Source: Paeniglutamicibacter sulfureus (lineage in GTDB: Bacteria; Actinomycetota; Actinomycetes; Actinomycetales; Micrococcaceae). From it: a stretch of 64,000 nucleotides of DNA. A program made the translations under genes and the position numbers. Under the pieces are notes generated by a model, which was given only the letters and a program-made list of their open reading frames with translations, did not search any database and had not been told where the DNA came from. Shown piece after piece: positions 37,229 through 45,963 of the stretch (the first letter of the stretch is position 1; every line of letters begins with the position of its first letter). The stretch covers positions 558,001 through 622,000 of the forward strand of contig NZ_JAULBL010000001.1 of the NCBI RefSeq assembly GCF_030512175.1, written 5' to 3'.

Positions 37229-38188
37229 CTAGAACTCCCCGTAGACACGGTTCGTGTTTGCCGCCAGTGTCCGGCAATATTCCTCCAGCTCCGCCCCCAC
37301 GGCTTCGGCCATGAAACGCACCGTTTGCGGGATCAGGTAACTGGCGTTTGGGCGGCCCCTGTAGGGGTGCGGGGTGAGGAACGGAGCATCGGTCTCCACC
37401 AGCACCAATTCGGGGTTGGCTACCAATAATGCATCGCGCAGGTCGTGCGAATTCTTGAATGTCACGGTCCCGGAGAAGGACAGGTACCAGCCGTTGGCGT
37501 TGCAGATCTTGGCCAGTTCGGCATCGCCCGAAAAACAGTGGAATACCACGCGCTCGGGAAGTTCCTCGCTTTCCAGGACGCGCACCACATCGTGATGTGC
37601 ATCACGATCGTGGATTTGCAGGGCCTTGGAGTGCTCGCGGGCGATGCGGATGTGCTCACGGAAGGAGTGTTCCTGGGCCGGCCGGCCGGCCTCGCCGGTG
37701 CGGAAATAATCCAGCCCGGTTTCCCCCACGGCACGCACGCGGCCATGGGCCGCCAACTCCTCGATCCGGGCAATCGCGGAATCCAGCTCACCCGTGGCGG
37801 CCAGGCGCGCGGCATCGTTGGGGTGGATCGCCACGGCGGCCAGCACCCGGGGATCCTCAGTTGCCGCGCGGACAGCGAATTCGGAGGATTCCACGTCGCA
37901 ACCGACTTGGATGACACCGGGTACGCCCACGGCATTTGCCGCATTTAGCGCCTGGGCGACGGTGACGTGGACCGAGCCATCGCGGAAGTCCAGATGCGTA
38001 TGGTTGTCTGGCACGCCAAAGGGCAACGGGGCCGGCGCGGGCGGGTAGGAGAGGTCGCGCTTCTTGCCCTGTTCGTCCTTGGCATTCCGGATCGGGGCGC
38101 CCGACTCCCCCGCTACCGGGGCGGGCAGGTAGGCCTCCGGCACCCCTTGCGTCCTCGAGGTTTGCGCCGTTTGTTCCGCCGTAGACAT
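37229..38188 (-). CDS. tatD: TatD-family metal-dependent hydrolase/DNase
   Basis: A 319-residue TIM-barrel hydrolase. Metal ligands are in DNHTHLD (HxH), VGETGLDYFR (Glu), QIHDRDAHHD (His), FHCFSGD (His) and VETDAPFLTP (Asp). TatD proteins act as 3'-5' exonucleases in DNA repair or turnover. The N-terminus is about 60 residues longer than in E. coli and rich in Pro/Ala. I start at ATG 38188 (MSTAEQ) because GGGGA lies 10 bases upstream; a GTG nine bases earlier is too close to that site. In relatives metG usually stands upstream; here a plus-strand MoxR operon does. Confidence 0.93.
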   Translation of the reverse strand: MSTAEQTAQTSRTQGVPEAYLPAPVAGESGAPIRNAKDEQGKKRDLSYPPAPAPLPFGVPDNHTHLDFRDGSVHVTVAQALNAANAVGVPGVIQVGCDVESSEFAVRAATEDPRVLAAVAIHPNDAARLAATGELDSAIARIEELAAHGRVRAVGETGLDYFRTGEAGRPAQEHSFREHIRIAREHSKALQIHDRDAHHDVVRVLESEELPERVVFHCFSGDAELAKICNANGWYLSFSGTVTFKNSHDLRDALLVANPELVLVETDAPFLTPHPYRGRPNASYLIPQTVRFMAEAVGAELEEYCRTLAANTNRVYGEF

Positions 38189-38371
38189 GGTTGCCACGTC
38201 CCCTTCACTAGATGCCCCTGCTTCCCGGGGGCAATGACCATTCGCCCATCCAGCCTACGCGGAAGGAAGAGACGATTGATTTAGTGTGATGCGGGGCACA
38301 ACTTTGGCAGTATCGTTGGGATGGAGGGCCTCGACCGCCCACCCATCGGATGCGCTCCAGGAGGACATTGC

Positions 38372-39352
38372 ATGTCGCTTTCCACCGAGTCCCAGGTTCT
38401 GCCCGCCGACGAGTTCGGCCGGGTCTGCGAAGAAGTGCTGGCCGGGATTGCCACGGTGATCGATGGCAAGGCCGAGGTGGCCCGCACCGCGCTGACCGTG
38501 TTGCTGGCCCAGGGGCACCTGCTTCTGGAGGACGTGCCGGGGGTCGGGAAGACCATGCTGGCCAAGACCTTGGCCAAGTCGGTTGACTGCACGGTGCACC
38601 GCATCCAGTTCACCCCGGACTTGCTTCCCTCGGACGTGACGGGGGTGTCCATCTTCAACCAGGACACCCACGAGTTCCAGTTCCGACCCGGCCCTGTCTT
38701 CGCGCACATCGTGATCGGCGACGAGATCAACCGGGCCAATGCCAAGACCCAGTCCGCGCTGCTTGAATGCATGGAGGAGGGTCAAGTCACCGTCGACGGG
38801 ATCACCCGGCGGCTGGAGACGCCCTTCATGGTGATCGCCACGCAGAACCCCATCGAGCTCGAGGGCACCTTTCCATTGCCCGAGGCCCAGCGCGACAGGT
38901 TCATGGCCAAGATCTCCATGGGGTACCCGGACGCCGCCGCCGAGATGGCGATGCTCGAAACCCACCAATCGACCTCGCCGCTCGATGACCTGGCCCCGGT
39001 GCTGGACCTGCCCGCCCTGCACATGTTGATCAACACCGTTGCCGCGGTCTATGTCTCCGAACCCGTGAAGGAATACGTCGTGGCCCTGGGACGGGCGACA
39101 CGCGAGCATTCCGACATCCGTCTGGGCGCTTCCCCGCGATCCCTGTTGCAGTTGCTGCGCGCGGCGAAGGCCGAGGCCGCGCTCAATGCCCGCGACTACG
39201 TGCTGCCCGAGGACGTGCGCAACATCGCCGCCAAGGTGCTCGGGCACCGGCTGATCCTGCACCGCCGGGCCGAGGCCGCCGGTTCCAATCCCGAATCCGT
39301 CCTCGTGGCAATCCTCAACGCGATACCGGTGCGCGCCGGGGCACGCGGCTAG
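38372..39352 (+). CDS. MoxR-family AAA+ ATPase
   Basis: A 326-residue MoxR chaperone-like ATPase. Walker A is EDVPGVGKTMLAKTLA and Walker B HIVIGDEINRA; the FQFRPGPVF insert, the sensor-1 region FMVIATQNPIE and the family motif LPEAQRDRFM are present. ATG 38372 has an ideal AGGAGGA 7 bases upstream; earlier in-frame starts are less likely. It leads a three-gene operon with DUF58 and a transglutaminase protein. In such operons MoxR is thought to help assemble or activate partner complexes at the membrane. Confidence 0.95.
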   Translation: MSLSTESQVLPADEFGRVCEEVLAGIATVIDGKAEVARTALTVLLAQGHLLLEDVPGVGKTMLAKTLAKSVDCTVHRIQFTPDLLPSDVTGVSIFNQDTHEFQFRPGPVFAHIVIGDEINRANAKTQSALLECMEEGQVTVDGITRRLETPFMVIATQNPIELEGTFPLPEAQRDRFMAKISMGYPDAAAEMAMLETHQSTSPLDDLAPVLDLPALHMLINTVAAVYVSEPVKEYVVALGRATREHSDIRLGASPRSLLQLLRAAKAEAALNARDYVLPEDVRNIAAKVLGHRLILHRRAEAAGSNPESVLVAILNAIPVRAGARG

Positions 39353-39385
39353 CGCCGAACGCGAAGAGGCAAGGTGAGGGCAGAC

Positions 39386-40810
39386 ATGGGCACCGACACC
39401 GGGGAACCCAACGAATTCCGCGAATCCCCTTCCCGCGGCCGCTGGGCGATCGCCGAGCCTCCGGCAACGCTGCGCGAAAAGGTCCACCTGGGATTCCTCA
39501 CCGCGCGCGGCTGGGGCCTTTTTGCCGCCGGGGCGATTGCCTTGCTCGGAGCCTTCCTGCTGGGACGGCGCGAGCTGATGGCGGTTTCCCTTTTCCTCTT
39601 GGTGACCCCGCTGTTGGCCGCCTTCCTGTTGCGCTTCGGCAACCCCGCGCTCACGGTGACCCGGACCTTCAACCCGCCTCAGGCAACCACGGATTCATCG
39701 GTGCGGGTGCGCCTGCACATCACCCATCGGGGACGTTCCGGTGCATCGATCCCGCTCAGCGACACGCTGCCCGAGGATTTCGGCAAGGGTCCGGAGTTCA
39801 ACTACCCCTCTCGCACCGCGGCGCAGGGGGCCGGAGGCTCCGGCAGCTGGTATGAATACCGGCTGCGGCCGGCCACGCGCGGCATCTACGCGATCGGGCC
39901 GGTGCGCGCGCAGGTTGCCGACGTCTTCGGGCTTGCCGCCCGCCCCGCGGCCCTCGATGCGCCCAGCGCCCTGATTGCCCTGCCGGTGTGCGAGGCGCTG
40001 GAGCCCACCGGTATTCCGGGCGAACACGGATCCCACGGCCAGGCCGCTTCAAACCGCCGGCTGACCCCCGATTCCTTTGAGGTGATGACCCGCGAGTACC
40101 GTCCAGGGGACACCGTGCGGCGCATCCACTGGCCGGCCACGGCCAGGCGCGGCTCGCTGATGGTGCGCCAGGAGGACTACCGGGCCACCCCCAGGGCCGT
40201 CATCATGTTGGACCGTTCCCGCGCTGCCTTCCTGTCGCAGGGCGCCGGTTCCGAGCCGTCGCTGCAGATCCCACAATTCACCTCCGCGCCCAAGGACTCC
40301 AGCCGGCGCTTCGAATGGGCTCTGCACGCGGCACTTGGCGTCGGAGCCTACCTGGCGCAGACGGGGTTCGGCATCGACTTGATCGACCACCGCGGCGAGG
40401 GCGTCAACGACGTCTCCGCCTCCGGCACCGAGGAAGCCGGCGAGCTGTTTGCAGGTCCCCACGCCACGGCCCGGATGCAGCAGGCACTCGCCGCACTGGC
40501 ACTTGAGGACTCCGGGGTCCAGCGCCACGAGACGGCCAGGTCCACGCTCGCCGCGGCGCTGAAGGAACGCATGCGCGAGCGAGGCGACAGACTCGTGCTG
40601 ATCCTGGGCGAACCCACCCCCGAACAGGCAGATGACTGGCTGGAGGTCGTCGGTGCGCGGAGCAAGGTGACGGTGCTGTGCGTGGCCAACCGCGAAGCGC
40701 ACCTGTTCCCGATCATCTCCCGCTTCCGCCAGGCCGGCTGGTCGGCCGTCGCGGTGAACCCGAAGACCACGCTCACCGAGGCCTGGGCCGGATTGTGGCA
40801 CCAGTCATGA
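39386..40810 (+). CDS. DUF58 domain membrane protein
   Basis: A 474-residue protein with two hydrophobic helices near the N-terminus (about residues 40-85, WGLFAAGAIALLGAFLLG and MAVSLFLLVTPLLAAFLL), then an Ig-like segment, then the DUF58 core with its hallmark REYRPGDTVRRIHWPATARR (about 240-260) and a von Willebrand-like C-terminal half. The start is uncertain: ATG 39386 or GTG 39374, both with partial ribosome sites. Its stop overlaps the next start by 4 bases. DUF58 proteins regularly accompany MoxR and TgpA; the precise role is unknown. Confidence 0.88.
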   Translation: MGTDTGEPNEFRESPSRGRWAIAEPPATLREKVHLGFLTARGWGLFAAGAIALLGAFLLGRRELMAVSLFLLVTPLLAAFLLRFGNPALTVTRTFNPPQATTDSSVRVRLHITHRGRSGASIPLSDTLPEDFGKGPEFNYPSRTAAQGAGGSGSWYEYRLRPATRGIYAIGPVRAQVADVFGLAARPAALDAPSALIALPVCEALEPTGIPGEHGSHGQAASNRRLTPDSFEVMTREYRPGDTVRRIHWPATARRGSLMVRQEDYRATPRAVIMLDRSRAAFLSQGAGSEPSLQIPQFTSAPKDSSRRFEWALHAALGVGAYLAQTGFGIDLIDHRGEGVNDVSASGTEEAGELFAGPHATARMQQALAALALEDSGVQRHETARSTLAAALKERMRERGDRLVLILGEPTPEQADDWLEVVGARSKVTVLCVANREAHLFPIISRFRQAGWSAVAVNPKTTLTEAWAGLWHQS

Positions 40811-43248
40811 GCACCGCGACCCTGCCCCGGACCGATACACCGCCCCCGGGTTCACCCCGGCAGGCACCCGACGCAGCTGTTTCCGGCATCCCCGCGGCCG
40901 CCTTCGCGGCCCTGGCCACGCTCACGGCAATGCTCGGGGCCACCGCCTCGCTGCATGGGGTGATCAGCGGCTGGGGGTGGATGCTCCAGGTGTTCGTGGT
41001 GGTCACCTGCATCGTGGTGGCCGCCAACCTCGTGCGCTGCCTCTCCCCGCGCCGCTACCTGGGGACCCTGGCCGGGGCAGTGGTGGCGGTGCTGGCGCTG
41101 ACCTTCCTGTTCTTCTCCAACACCGCCTGGCTGGGCGTCGTGCCGACCGGGGCGACCTACCGCGCCCTGCTGAAGGTCTGGGCCATGGCGAATGAGCAAA
41201 TGGGCTCCCAGGTGCCGCCGGTGGAAACCACCGGGGTCATCGTCTTCTCCATCTGCGTCTGGGCCTCCGCGGTCGCTCTGGCCGTCGACGCCCTGGCCTT
41301 CGAGCTCCGCGCCGCGGCCCTGGCCGGCATCCCGCTGGCACTGCTGCTGTCCATCGCCTCGCTCTTCGAGCCGCACGGTGCAGGCATCATGACCGTTGCC
41401 CTCACGGCCGTGGGCTATTTGCTGGTGCTGGCGGCATCGCGCTGGCAGTCCGACACCGGTTCGGGCAGGCGCCGCGCCCTGGAACTCGCCGGCCCGCACG
41501 AGGCAGCCGGCGGGCACACCTCCCCCGGACCGCAGGCCCGCGGGGCGCTGTTGCAGGGGGCAGCCCTCCTGGCCGGCGCCCTCGTCGCGTTGCTGGTGCT
41601 GCCCGCTGCCATTCCAGGGTTCTCCAAGGGCATGCTCACCGAGGGCAGCCGTCCGTCCTGGGGCAGGATCGCCACCAACATCGACCCGATGATCGCCCTG
41701 GGCAACGACCTGCGCAACCGCTCTTCCGGCACGGTGCTGCGCTACTTCACCGATGCGGACTCCCCCACCTACCTGCGGACCTCCGTGATCGGCCAACTCA
41801 CCGCCGACCGCTGGCTGCCTGACCCCGAGGCCAGCCGGGTCCCTGCCACCGAGAACCTGGTGACCCGAGCCTTCCCGCGGGCCTTCGAATCGGCCCGGCC
41901 CGCCTATACCCGGGTCATCACCGACAGGTACCGCGGCGCGTGGATGCCGCTGCCCGGAAACGCGATCACGCTCAACGGCCTGGGCGGTAACTGGGGATGG
42001 AGCCCGGACACCGGCACCCTGCTGGCCGCCGAGGGCCAGCCGCCGGCGGCCGCCGACTACTCGGTGATGAGTGTGAACCCGCAGATCAGCGCCCAGATGC
42101 TCGCCGAGCTCTCCTCCTCGATCCCGCGCGGCTTCTTTGCCGAGGTCGACCCCCAATACCTGCAGCTGCCCGAGGACGTTCCCGGATCCCTGGCAGAGGC
42201 CACCGAGGCCGCGGTGGGCGATGTCGCCAGCGACCCCTACGAACAGGCCGTCGCCATCCAGGACTACCTTCGTTCAGCGGCGTTCAGGTACTCGGAACAA
42301 ACCCCGGTCGAAGACGGCTACGACGGCAGCGGGATGGACGTCATCGACGCCTTCCTGCAGGAAAAGGCCGGGTACTGCGTGCATTTCGCCTCCACGATGG
42401 CCCTAATGGCCCGCGAGCTGGGCATCCCCAGCCGGTTGGTCACCGGCTACGCCCCCGGCACCCCCACCGGGGAGTCGATCGCCGGGCAGAACGGCTCTGA
42501 ACTGGACGAGTTCACCGTCAGTTCGCGCAACGCCCACGCCTGGCCGGAGCTCTATTTCCCCGGTGCCGGATGGGTCGCGTTCGAGCCGACCCCGGGGCGC
42601 GGGATCCCCCCGGACTACGCACCTGCGCTGCCCGCCCCGGACGTCGACCCGACCCTGAACCCGACCGCGCCCAACGCGTCAAATTCCGCATCCGCCAGCT
42701 CCTCCGAAGCCTCGTCCGAGGCTGCGGAGGCGGCGCGGGGCTCCGGTCCCGGGGCCGGGTCCCCGACGTCGGGCCTGGCGGGCATCCTGCTCGTCGTGCT
42801 GCTGGCTGGGGCGGCGCCGTGGATGGTGCGCAGGATCCAGCGCAGTCGACGCATCGCGCGCATGGCCCTGCACGGACGTGCGGACATCCGCCACGGGAAG
42901 GAAACCGGACCGGCGGCTGCCTGGTCCGAACTCGTGGCCCTTGGCCTTGACTTCTCCTGGCCCATGAGGCTGGACGAATCGGCCGGGGACTATTCCCGGC
43001 GCCTGGCGCGTAGCTTCCCCGCTGCCGCCGAATCCCTCAACGCGCTGGCCGGAGCGTATGAACGCCAGCGCTACGCACGCCCCGGCGATGAGGAAGACCC
43101 CGCCGCACTGGAAGCGGCCCTCGGCGAGGTTTGGCAGGCCCTGGCGGCCTCGATGGGCGTCGGTGAGCGCCTGGGGCGCAGCCTCTGGCCGCGGTCGCTC
43201 TTTGCTCCCCGCCCGTTGGGAGCCTCCGGCTACGCCTCGTCCAGGTAG
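40807..43248 (+). CDS. TgpA-type transglutaminase-like membrane protein (DUF3488-transglutaminase-DUF4129)
   Basis: An 813-residue protein. About seven membrane helices (residues 25-270) form the DUF3488 part, an external transglutaminase core follows (about 500-600), then a Ser/Ala-rich linker, another helix (about 655-680) and a cytoplasmic DUF4129-like tail. The catalytic cysteine is in KAGYCVHFAS (Cys524), the histidine in SRNAHAWPE (His577), and the aspartate position falls in the following strand VAFEPTPG, where Glu stands. ATG overlaps the DUF58 stop (ATGA). Likely a wall or surface-protein processing system with MoxR and DUF58. Confidence 0.93.
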   Translation: MSTATLPRTDTPPPGSPRQAPDAAVSGIPAAAFAALATLTAMLGATASLHGVISGWGWMLQVFVVVTCIVVAANLVRCLSPRRYLGTLAGAVVAVLALTFLFFSNTAWLGVVPTGATYRALLKVWAMANEQMGSQVPPVETTGVIVFSICVWASAVALAVDALAFELRAAALAGIPLALLLSIASLFEPHGAGIMTVALTAVGYLLVLAASRWQSDTGSGRRRALELAGPHEAAGGHTSPGPQARGALLQGAALLAGALVALLVLPAAIPGFSKGMLTEGSRPSWGRIATNIDPMIALGNDLRNRSSGTVLRYFTDADSPTYLRTSVIGQLTADRWLPDPEASRVPATENLVTRAFPRAFESARPAYTRVITDRYRGAWMPLPGNAITLNGLGGNWGWSPDTGTLLAAEGQPPAAADYSVMSVNPQISAQMLAELSSSIPRGFFAEVDPQYLQLPEDVPGSLAEATEAAVGDVASDPYEQAVAIQDYLRSAAFRYSEQTPVEDGYDGSGMDVIDAFLQEKAGYCVHFASTMALMARELGIPSRLVTGYAPGTPTGESIAGQNGSELDEFTVSSRNAHAWPELYFPGAGWVAFEPTPGRGIPPDYAPALPAPDVDPTLNPTAPNASNSASASSSEASSEAAEAARGSGPGAGSPTSGLAGILLVVLLAGAAPWMVRRIQRSRRIARMALHGRADIRHGKETGPAAAWSELVALGLDFSWPMRLDESAGDYSRRLARSFPAAAESLNALAGAYERQRYARPGDEEDPAALEAALGEVWQALAASMGVGERLGRSLWPRSLFAPRPLGASGYASSR

Positions 43249-43334
43249 TTTGCCCTGCCCTGTGGCTGGGCGACGGCGATCCCGCCGGCGGTCCCGAGAG
43301 CGGCATCGCCGCAACGGGGCCCCGCCAACGAAAA

Positions 43335-43381
43335 CGGCGGCGCCCCCGTTGCTCCGTGTGGAGCAGAGGGGGGCGCCGCCG
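43335..43381. terminator. Bidirectional terminator between the transglutaminase gene and gabD
   Basis: CGGCGGCGCCCCC (43335-43347) pairs with GGGGGCGCCGCCG (43369-43381), with an inner GCTCC/GGAGC stem, between convergent genes. Confidence 0.8.
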
Positions 43382-43397
43382 TCGGTGCCGCTGGCGG

Positions 43398-44882
43398 TTA
43401 GCGGGCCGCGTACGGGTCGGCGATGCCGATGTACTGGGTGGTGGTGTACTCGGCCAGGCCCTCGGCGCCGCCCTCGCGGCCCAGGCCCGACTGCTTCACT
43501 CCGCCGAACGGGGCGGCGGCGTTGGAGATGACGCCGGCGTTGAAGCCGACCAGGCCGAACTCGATCTGCTCCGCGACGCGGAAGAGTCGGTTGTGGTCGC
43601 GGGTGTAGATGTAGGAGGCCAGGCCGTACTCGGACGCGTTGGCCAGCTCGATGGCGTGGGCCTCGTCGCGGAAGGTGGTCACCGGGGCGACGGGGCCGAA
43701 GATTTCCTGGCGCAGGATCTCGGCGTCGTTGGCGACGTTCGAGAGCACGGTGGGTGCGTAGAAGTAGCCCGGGCCATCAATCGGGGCCCCGCCGGTCTCG
43801 GCAACGGCGCCTGCCTCGACGGCCTTGGAGACCAGCGCGTGGATGTCGTCGCGGGCGCCGGAATCGATGATCGGGCCGACATTGGTGGTGGACTCGGTGC
43901 CGCGGCCGGTCTTCAGCGCGCCCATGGCGGCGGAGAACTTGGCGATGAATTCCTTGGCCACCGACTCGTGCACCAGGAAGCGGTTGGCCGCGGTGCAGGC
44001 CTCGCCCATGTTGCGCATCTTGGCTGCCATGGCGCCCTCGACGGCGGCGTCCAGGTCGGCATCCTCGAAGACCAGGAACGGTGCGTTGCCGCCCAGTTCC
44101 ATGGAGGTGCGCAGCACCTTGTCGGCGGCGTCCTTCATGAGCATCTTGCCCACGGCGGTGGAACCGGTGAAGGAGACCTTGCGCAGGCGCTCATCCTGCA
44201 TCAGCGGGCCGGAGATCTTCGAGGCGCTCTTGGAGGAGACGACGTTGAGCACGCCTGCCGGCAGGCCGGCTTCCATCATGACCGCGGCGAAGAGCTGGGA
44301 GGTCAACGGGGTGAGCTTGGCGGGCTTGAGCACCATGGTGCAGCCGGCGGCGATGGCCGGGGAGACCTTGCGGGTGGCCATGGCCAGCGGGAAGTTCCAC
44401 GGGGTGATCAGCAGGCACGGGCCGACCGGCTTGGTCTGCACGATCATCTTGTTCTTGCCCTCGGGAGTGGTCAGGTAGCGGCCGTAGTCGCGCACCGTCT
44501 CCTCGGAGAACCAGCGCAGGAACTCGGCGCCGTAGGTGACCTCGCCGCGGGCCTCGGCCAACGGCTTGCCCATTTCCAGGCTCATCAGCAGTGCGAAGTC
44601 CTCGGCGCGCGCGGTGACCATGTCGAAGGCGCGGCGCAAGATCTCGGCACGCTCACGCGGTGCGGTCAGCGCCCAGGTCTTCTGGACGGCGTCGGCTGCG
44701 TCGAGGGCTGCCATCGCATCTTCCGAGGTGGCGCTCGCCAGGGTGGCAAGCACCTTGCCGGTGGCCGGGTCAACGACGTCAAAGGTACCGCCATCGGAGG
44801 CGTCGCGCCATTCGCCGTTGATCAGCAAACCGGTCGGGACGGAGGCGAGCAGCTCGGCTTCGCGCTCGGGGGTAATGGTCAT
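43398..44882 (-). CDS. gabD: Succinate-semialdehyde dehydrogenase
   Basis: A 494-residue NAD(P)-dependent aldehyde dehydrogenase. The cofactor segment TPWNFPLAMATRKVSPA, the catalytic glutamate in MELGGNAPFLVFEDAD and the catalytic cysteine in EACTAANRF are present, and the C-terminus (GGVKQSGLGREGG) is typical of GabD. It would oxidise succinate semialdehyde to succinate in the GABA shunt or in polyamine and aromatic breakdown. No GABA transaminase lies next to it, so another semialdehyde substrate is possible. It is monocistronic between rsmI and the transglutaminase gene. Confidence 0.9.
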   Translation of the reverse strand: MTITPEREAELLASVPTGLLINGEWRDASDGGTFDVVDPATGKVLATLASATSEDAMAALDAADAVQKTWALTAPRERAEILRRAFDMVTARAEDFALLMSLEMGKPLAEARGEVTYGAEFLRWFSEETVRDYGRYLTTPEGKNKMIVQTKPVGPCLLITPWNFPLAMATRKVSPAIAAGCTMVLKPAKLTPLTSQLFAAVMMEAGLPAGVLNVVSSKSASKISGPLMQDERLRKVSFTGSTAVGKMLMKDAADKVLRTSMELGGNAPFLVFEDADLDAAVEGAMAAKMRNMGEACTAANRFLVHESVAKEFIAKFSAAMGALKTGRGTESTTNVGPIIDSGARDDIHALVSKAVEAGAVAETGGAPIDGPGYFYAPTVLSNVANDAEILRQEIFGPVAPVTTFRDEAHAIELANASEYGLASYIYTRDHNRLFRVAEQIEFGLVGFNAGVISNAAAPFGGVKQSGLGREGGAEGLAEYTTTQYIGIADPYAAR

Positions 44883-45049
44883 AGCGGCGTTCTCCCTTGA
44901 ACTGTGGGGTGTTGCGAAAATTGCAGGATCGTGTTGGTCTCCACGCTAGCGCCGCGGCAAGTGACTGTAAATTTCTATCTGCACTATGACGAAGCCGCCA
45001 TTTTGTGCAGTCATCCCATGCGCGTCCCGGTGGTTTTTTGGGGCAATGG

Positions 45050-45898
45050 TCAGGCGCGGGCTTCGAGCACCGCTGCGTAGAGCTCGCGCTTGGACACGCG
45101 TTCGGTCTCGGCGACCGCAGCCACCGCTTCCTTCAGACGCAGGCCCTCCGAGACAAGTTGCTGCACCTGGGCCACGTGGTCGGTGGCGCGTGCGGGCTCC
45201 CCGGCCGGAGCACCGGCAATGACCACGGCGATTTCGCCGCGGACCTCCCCCTCGGCCCACACCAGCAGCTCGTCGAGGTTTCCGCGGATCACTTCCTCAT
45301 ACATCTTGGTCAGTTCGCGGGCAATGGCCCCCTTGCGCTCGGGTCCGAAGGCGTCGCGCAGCGCACGGATCATCGCGTCCAGCCGGTGCGGAGCCTCGAA
45401 GAAGACCATGGTCCGCTGCTCGGTGGCCAGATCCTGAAGGCGCTTGGTCCGCTCACCGGCCTTGCGGGGCAGGAAGCCCTCGAAGGTGAACCTGTCGGTG
45501 GGAAGCCCTGACAGGGCCAGCGCGGTGAGCACGGCGGAGGGTCCGGGCACGGCGGTGACGGTGACACCGGCGGCCACGGCTGCCTCGACCAGCTTGAACC
45601 CGGGGTCGGAGACAGCGGGCATGCCGGCATCGGAGACCACCAGTATGGTCGCCCCGCCGGCCACCAGCTCGAGCAGCTCGGTCAGCCGGTGGGTTTCGTT
45701 GTGCTCGTGGTAGCTGATCAAGCGCCCGGGGACGCGGACTCCCAGGCCGGTGGCCAAGTGCAGGAAACGCCGGGTGTCCTCGGCGGCCACGATGTCTGCG
45801 CTCTTCATGAGCTCGATCAGGCGGGGGGACGCGTCGGAAAGGTTGCCAATGGGGGTTGCCGCCAAGACGATCTGGCCCGGGGTTTCTTGAGTTTCCAC
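45050..45898 (-). CDS. rsmI: 16S rRNA (cytidine-1402-2'-O)-methyltransferase RsmI
   Basis: A 282-residue tetrapyrrole-methylase-fold enzyme that 2'-O-methylates C1402 of 16S rRNA. The N-terminal LAATPIGNLSDASPR, the EDTRRFLHL loop, the SDAGMPAVSDPG SAM motif, TAVPGPSAVLTALALSG and FEGFLPRKAGER match the family. The C-terminal part (KREL) is also conserved. It is divergent from pmt with only 65 bases between, the arrangement usual in Actinobacteria. Confidence 0.95.
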   Translation of the reverse strand: METQETPGQIVLAATPIGNLSDASPRLIELMKSADIVAAEDTRRFLHLATGLGVRVPGRLISYHEHNETHRLTELLELVAGGATILVVSDAGMPAVSDPGFKLVEAAVAAGVTVTAVPGPSAVLTALALSGLPTDRFTFEGFLPRKAGERTKRLQDLATEQRTMVFFEAPHRLDAMIRALRDAFGPERKGAIARELTKMYEEVIRGNLDELLVWAEGEVRGEIAVVIAGAPAGEPARATDHVAQVQQLVSEGLRLKEAVAAVAETERVSKRELYAAVLEARA

Positions 45899-45950
45899 GC
45901 CCCAAGCCTACTGCCCGCGCGTGCCGCCGGATCCCGCCGACGGGCGCCGG

Positions 45951-45956
45951 TAGAGT
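45951..45956 (+). promoter_or_regulatory. -10 element for leaderless pmt
   Basis: TAGAGT ends 7 bases before the GTG start of pmt, and no ribosome site is present, so the transcript probably begins at the start codon. No good -35 is visible. Confidence 0.5.
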
Positions 45957-45963
45957 ATTGACA

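Noticed and set aside
43356-44900. 514-codon plus-strand open frame opposite gabD
   Set aside because: Antisense shadow of gabD; repetitive composition and no family features.
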